Below, piece by piece: positions 60,869-64,000 of a DNA stretch of 64,000 bases (the first letter of the stretch is position 1; every line of letters begins with the position of its first letter). Made by a program: the position numbers and the translations under genes. The notes below the pieces were generated by a model, which saw nothing but the letters and a program-made list of their open reading frames with translations, was not told where the DNA came from and ran no database searches. The stretch is taken from contig CAUJDW010000142.1 in the NCBI GenBank assembly GCA_963169455.1, forward strand, positions 1 to 64,000, written 5' to 3'. The stretch comes from Bacteroidota bacterium (GTDB lineage: Bacteria; Bacteroidota; Bacteroidia; Chitinophagales; Saprospiraceae).

Positions 60869-62884
60869 ATGAAAACAACAATAATCGGGCTATTTATAAT
60901 CATTTTTAGTGTGCAATGGCCCTTCGCACAAACTTCTGCCGCCGAAAAGGAGATCATTGATCTCTCCAAAGAAAAATGGCAATGGATGTCAGACAAAAAT
61001 ACTGACGCCCTGGATAGCCTCTTTCATGAAGAAGCGGTGTTTGTTCACATGGGAGGCTCCTGGGGAAAAGAACAAGAAATTAATATTATCAAAAGCGGAG
61101 GGATTTGGTATAAAAAAGCGGATATCCATGAGGTGTCGGTGAATATTATTGATAATACTGCTATCCTTTTAAACAGAATTACATTGTTGGCGGAAGTTGG
61201 AGGTAATGAGGTCACTAATCCCTTTGAGGTTACAGAGGTGTATATAAAACAAAATGGTAGCTGGAAGTTAGGTTCGCTATCATTCACCAGGTTAATGACA
61301 CGGGAAAATGTTTCTGAGGATGAAGGGCCGGCCGTTCGTATTAAATCAGGTTTTGTTCGAGGTGTAACCGAAGGGGATGTTTCTGTTTTCAAAGGAATTC
61401 CCTATGCTGCTCCGCCGGTTGGCGAATATCGCTGGCGGCCGCCGCAACCTGTCACTCCATGGGATGGGGTACGTGAGGCAAGCGAATTTGGCCCAAATTG
61501 TGCGCAGGCAGGATGGGGTGCAACACCCGGATCAATTGTTGAAGGCTCATCGGAGGACTGTCTCTATCTCAATTTATGGACGCCTGCCGAGACAAAGCCG
61601 GGAGCAAAACTACCGGTCATGGTGTGGATACACGGCGGCGCTTTCGTGGGGGGAAGCGGCGCCGATCCCGCCAATTCAGGAATTGAATTTGCTAGGCAAG
61701 GCGTCATCCTCATGGCCTTCAACTACCGGCTGGGGCGCCTCGGCCATTTTGCATTTCCTGCCTTGAGCCAGGAGCATCCGGAAGAGCCCAAGGGCAGTTA
61801 CGCCTATATGGATCAGATCGCCGCCCTAAAGTGGGTGCAGGAGAACATTGCCGCATTCGGAGGCGATCCGGACAATGTCACCATTTTCGGTTTCTCTGCC
61901 GGTGGCGTCTCCGTACATTCCCTATTGGCCATACCGGCTGCACAAGGGCTTTTTCATAAGGCGATCAGTGAGTCTGGCGGTGGCCGCGACGGTGTCCTGA
62001 CGGGAAGGCCGATTCGTGAAGAAAATGCCGATCCGTACTACCCTGTTTCGGCGGAAGCGATCGGGATAAACTTTGCACGCAAAAACGGGATCGAAGGCAC
62101 AGATGCAATAGCACTGGCCCAACTGCGCGCACTGAGCGTGGAGGAGATTGTGGACGGCGGACAGGAAACGGATGGCCAGGGAGGCCCGCGTACCTACTCG
62201 GGGCCTATTCTCGATGGTAAATTGGTTGTAGAGACTGCCGAAAGTGCATACAAGGCCGGCAGACAGGCACGCGTTCCACTCATCATCGGGAATACGAGTG
62301 CGGAAATCGGTGGAGGCTTTGTCAATTCCAGCAATTCAAAGGAAGAACTGTTTTCACTGTTCGGGGAACTGGAGCGGGAGGCCAAAGCCGCCTATGACCC
62401 TGATGGCAACAAAGCATTCGCTGAAGTAATCACAAAGTTTAACACAGACTGGGTTTGGGCGGAACCGGCCCGTTCCACCGCCAGTGCTTTTGTTGCAAAG
62501 GGAGAACCGGCCTACCTGTACCTTTTCTCTTACGTCCCCGCCCCAATGAGGGAGCGGATGCCGTTTGGCGCCGGACACGGATCCGAAGTCGCCTATTTAT
62601 TTAACAACCTTGATGCTCGCTGGGGCGCCCCTGAGGCCACACCTGAAGATCAGGCGGTAGCGCAGATGATGAACACCTATTGGGCTAACTTCGCCAAGAC
62701 AGGTGACCCCAATGGTAAGGGGCTGCCCCAATGGCCTGCTTTCCAAACCCAAACAAATGAGATTATGGAGTTTCAGCGCGATGGTTCTGCAGTTGGCAAG
62801 CCCGATCCCAGGAAAGCGAGACTGGATGTGATTGAAAAGGCTTTCAAGTTGAGGGTTGAAATACAGTCACGTGGTGGTATTTAA
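60869..62884 (+). CDS. NTF2-like domain fused to type B carboxylesterase
   Basis: A 671-residue exported fusion (signal peptide ending QWPFAQ). Residues ~22-140 are an NTF2-like domain paralogous to the protein at 59333-59785. Residues ~150-660 are a carboxylesterase with VFKGIPYAAPPVGEYRW, EDCLYLNLWTP, VWIHGGAFVGGSG and the nucleophile IFGFSAGGVSVHS, then the His in FGAGHGSEVAY. Type B esterases usually start directly after a signal peptide, so the extra domain is unusual. It is the last gene of the operon, 12 bases after the previous stop. Confidence 0.88.
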   Translation: MKTTIIGLFIIIFSVQWPFAQTSAAEKEIIDLSKEKWQWMSDKNTDALDSLFHEEAVFVHMGGSWGKEQEINIIKSGGIWYKKADIHEVSVNIIDNTAILLNRITLLAEVGGNEVTNPFEVTEVYIKQNGSWKLGSLSFTRLMTRENVSEDEGPAVRIKSGFVRGVTEGDVSVFKGIPYAAPPVGEYRWRPPQPVTPWDGVREASEFGPNCAQAGWGATPGSIVEGSSEDCLYLNLWTPAETKPGAKLPVMVWIHGGAFVGGSGADPANSGIEFARQGVILMAFNYRLGRLGHFAFPALSQEHPEEPKGSYAYMDQIAALKWVQENIAAFGGDPDNVTIFGFSAGGVSVHSLLAIPAAQGLFHKAISESGGGRDGVLTGRPIREENADPYYPVSAEAIGINFARKNGIEGTDAIALAQLRALSVEEIVDGGQETDGQGGPRTYSGPILDGKLVVETAESAYKAGRQARVPLIIGNTSAEIGGGFVNSSNSKEELFSLFGELEREAKAAYDPDGNKAFAEVITKFNTDWVWAEPARSTASAFVAKGEPAYLYLFSYVPAPMRERMPFGAGHGSEVAYLFNNLDARWGAPEATPEDQAVAQMMNTYWANFAKTGDPNGKGLPQWPAFQTQTNEIMEFQRDGSAVGKPDPRKARLDVIEKAFKLRVEIQSRGGI

Positions 62885-63313
62885 GCAGGGAAGCTAGTCA
62901 GTGAAGGAGTGTGGATAATAATTGAGGGCTTTCGTGGAGTGGAAGGGTGAGTCCTCCTGAAAATTTGGGGTATGTGTTTAGCACGGGGATTGTGCCGCCC
63001 GCCTACCTGGCCGGTAGGCCGGCAGGTTAGGCACAAAATATCGGTAGCACAAAACGTAATTTTCATGCCTCCGTGCCGTCAGGTACGGAATATTTTCACC
63101 AGCCCCAAGAGCATATTCCGTACCTGACGGCACGGTAACCAGCTTTGGGCTTACCTTCTACCGATATTTAATCCCTAGCGGGGTTAGCCGGGCCTGCGCT
63201 GAACCCATACAATTCACGATGGCTCATGTGGCGCCTGGTTTTTTCTACACAGCAGGATGCCGTCTCCAGAATTATGCCAACCCCTCAATGATTTTAAATA
63301 AAGAATACTCAAT
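62885..63313. other. Intergenic region after the esterase operon
   Basis: 429 bases without a supported gene. Contents: an imperfect GC-rich palindrome at ~63001-63032 (GCCTACCTGGCCGG...CCGGCAGGTTAGGC) and the 23-bp hairpin described separately. Confidence 0.6.
63071..63135. repeat. Perfect 23-bp inverted repeat (CCGTGCCGTCAGG-type)
   Basis: Arms 63071-63093 and 63113-63135 are exact complements with a 19-base loop. No flanking T run, so it is more likely a dispersed palindrome than a terminator. Confidence 0.8.
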
Positions 63314-63754
63314 ATGAACTTCCTGAAAATAGGATTTTTAGCCCTCCTGCCTGCCCTGGCCGGCATGGCATGCAGTACAATGAACCAAAACAAAAAGGGA
63401 TTTAAGGCGGACGATATGATGATCAGAATGGCAGAAATCGAAATAGATTCGGCTTACTTTGACGAATACATCGCCATTCTAAAAGAAGAATCGGCGGCAT
63501 CTGTCCGATTGGAACCGGGCGTCATTTGCATATACCCCATGTTCCAAAAAGAAAACCCAACCGAGATCAGGCTATTGGAAATTTATGCGAATAGAGCAGC
63601 CTACGAATCCCATCTGCAAACACCGCATTTCAAACACTATAAAACGACTACCCTAAACATGGTCAAATCATTGAGGCTGATTGATATGGAAGCAATAGAT
63701 ATGGAATCAATGGCCAAGATTTTTGCTAAATTGGGGCAACAGGAAAAAAATTAG
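63314..63754 (+). CDS. Antibiotic biosynthesis monooxygenase-type lipoprotein
   Basis: A 146-residue protein. A lipoprotein signal (LAGMAC) precedes an ABM-like dimeric ferredoxin-fold domain: MIRMAEIEIDSAYFDEYI, EESAASVRLEPGVICIYPMF, IRLLEIYANRAAYESHLQTP, HFKHY. The related quinol monooxygenase YgiN has this motif order. It could act on a quinol or aromatic product of the neighbouring pathway. Confidence 0.82.
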   Translation: MNFLKIGFLALLPALAGMACSTMNQNKKGFKADDMMIRMAEIEIDSAYFDEYIAILKEESAASVRLEPGVICIYPMFQKENPTEIRLLEIYANRAAYESHLQTPHFKHYKTTTLNMVKSLRLIDMEAIDMESMAKIFAKLGQQEKN

Positions 63755-63757
63755 CAC

Positions 63758-63799
63758 ATGGCGATCATCAAAACATCCTATAACCGGCGCTCCTTCTAG
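63758..63799 (+). pseudogene. 13-codon remnant of a molybdenum-subunit gene start
   Basis: ATG at 63758 opens MAIIKTSYNRRSF followed by a TAG. This matches the start of the IorB-like protein at 52593-54845 (MTLIKTTYNRRSF) at 10 of 13 positions, including the Tat twin arginine. The remainder of that gene is not present. Confidence 0.55.
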
Positions 63800-64000
63800 G
63801 AAGTCATGAACGGTAAAAAAGCCCAGAATGTCCGCTTGGGAGCCATTTGCGACGTTCATGATCAGCCTTTCCTTGATGGGGAACGGGTGCAAACGGTGGA
63901 CGGCACAGGATGGCCGGGAACGCCCGTAACACGCAAATTTATTTGCGACGTTCAAATGCAAACAACTGAACATTAATGTTTTATTATTCCAGCCTCTCAA
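63800..64000. other. Unassigned right edge
   Basis: An open frame continues from 63806 on the plus strand (MNGKKAQNVRLGAICDVHD...) to a stop at ~63976, and a minus-strand frame also runs off the edge. Neither resembles a known protein. A direct repeat TTGCGACGTTCA occurs at ~63847 and ~63944. Probably decayed sequence. Confidence 0.35.

Noticed and set aside
63707-64000. Minus-strand frame of 97 codons at the right edge
   Set aside because: It overlaps the end of the monooxygenase gene and the Tat-signal stub and shows no recognisable domain.

Overview
The window comes from a GC-rich member of the Bacteroidota, most likely the Saprospiria (Lewinella/Phaeodactylibacter-like). Support: type IX secretion C-terminal sorting domains (a 'FPNP' motif followed by a short beta-sandwich ending in basic or hydrophobic residues), SusC/carboxypeptidase-regulatory TonB receptors, LytTR two-component genes with cytosolic TPR kinases, AraC-type hybrid kinases, promoter boxes of the TTG-N19-TAnnTTTG type, and two copies of a ~490-residue helical protein family that I associate with Saprospiraceae. 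No rRNA, tRNA, CRISPR array, complete insertion sequence or prophage was seen.

Layout. 0-7 kb: two T9SS cargo proteins (the first a frameshifted M43-type protease end), a secreted protein with basic repeats, a YqjF-like protein and pbpC. 6.8-7.3 kb: three copies of an unusual A9-hairpin-ATGAGAAAACT element. 7.4-10.6 kb: LytTR regulator, a 47-residue double-glycine peptide and a TPR-LytS kinase, all on the minus strand; this is the best candidate for an undescribed peptide-signalling unit. 11-24 kb: housekeeping and membrane genes (Kv-type channel, DoxX-like protein, FAD dehydrogenase, two related secreted proteins, kdsA, beta-barrel protein, membrane phosphoesterase, a comEC plus HhH DNA-uptake pair, an NrtR-type regulator, a lipoprotein). 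24-30 kb: an ABC ATPase plus adaptor without permease, a PKD/T9SS protein and a hydrolase lipoprotein.

30.6-34.3 kb is a decaying region: fragments of AAA ATPases and a nucleotidyltransferase, repeats, a P60-like lipoprotein and a frameshifted alpha-carbonic anhydrase. 34.6-46.2 kb holds an HTH protein, the two helical paralogues, a hybrid sensor kinase whose ATPase and receiver domains each carry an in-frame palindromic repeat, a TonB receptor and rpe behind a terminator-like hairpin. 46.2-52.4 kb: a TetR gene with a double palindromic operator, pdxH, a second large receptor and a Spy-like protein.

52.6-63.8 kb looks like an exported catabolic or detoxification island. It has an IorAB-type molybdenum hydroxylase pair, an AraC regulator, and a tightly spaced plus-strand operon of cupin/carboxymuconolactone decarboxylase, alpha/beta hydrolases, an NTF2-like protein and an NTF2-carboxylesterase fusion. 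From about 55.5 kb this island has visibly lower GC than the rest. It is followed by a small monooxygenase and a 13-codon remnant of a second molybdenum-subunit gene. Repeats are abundant: at least four palindromic families, heptamer tracts and a 31-bp tandem array. Several genes appear to have been cut by them or to have taken them up in frame.
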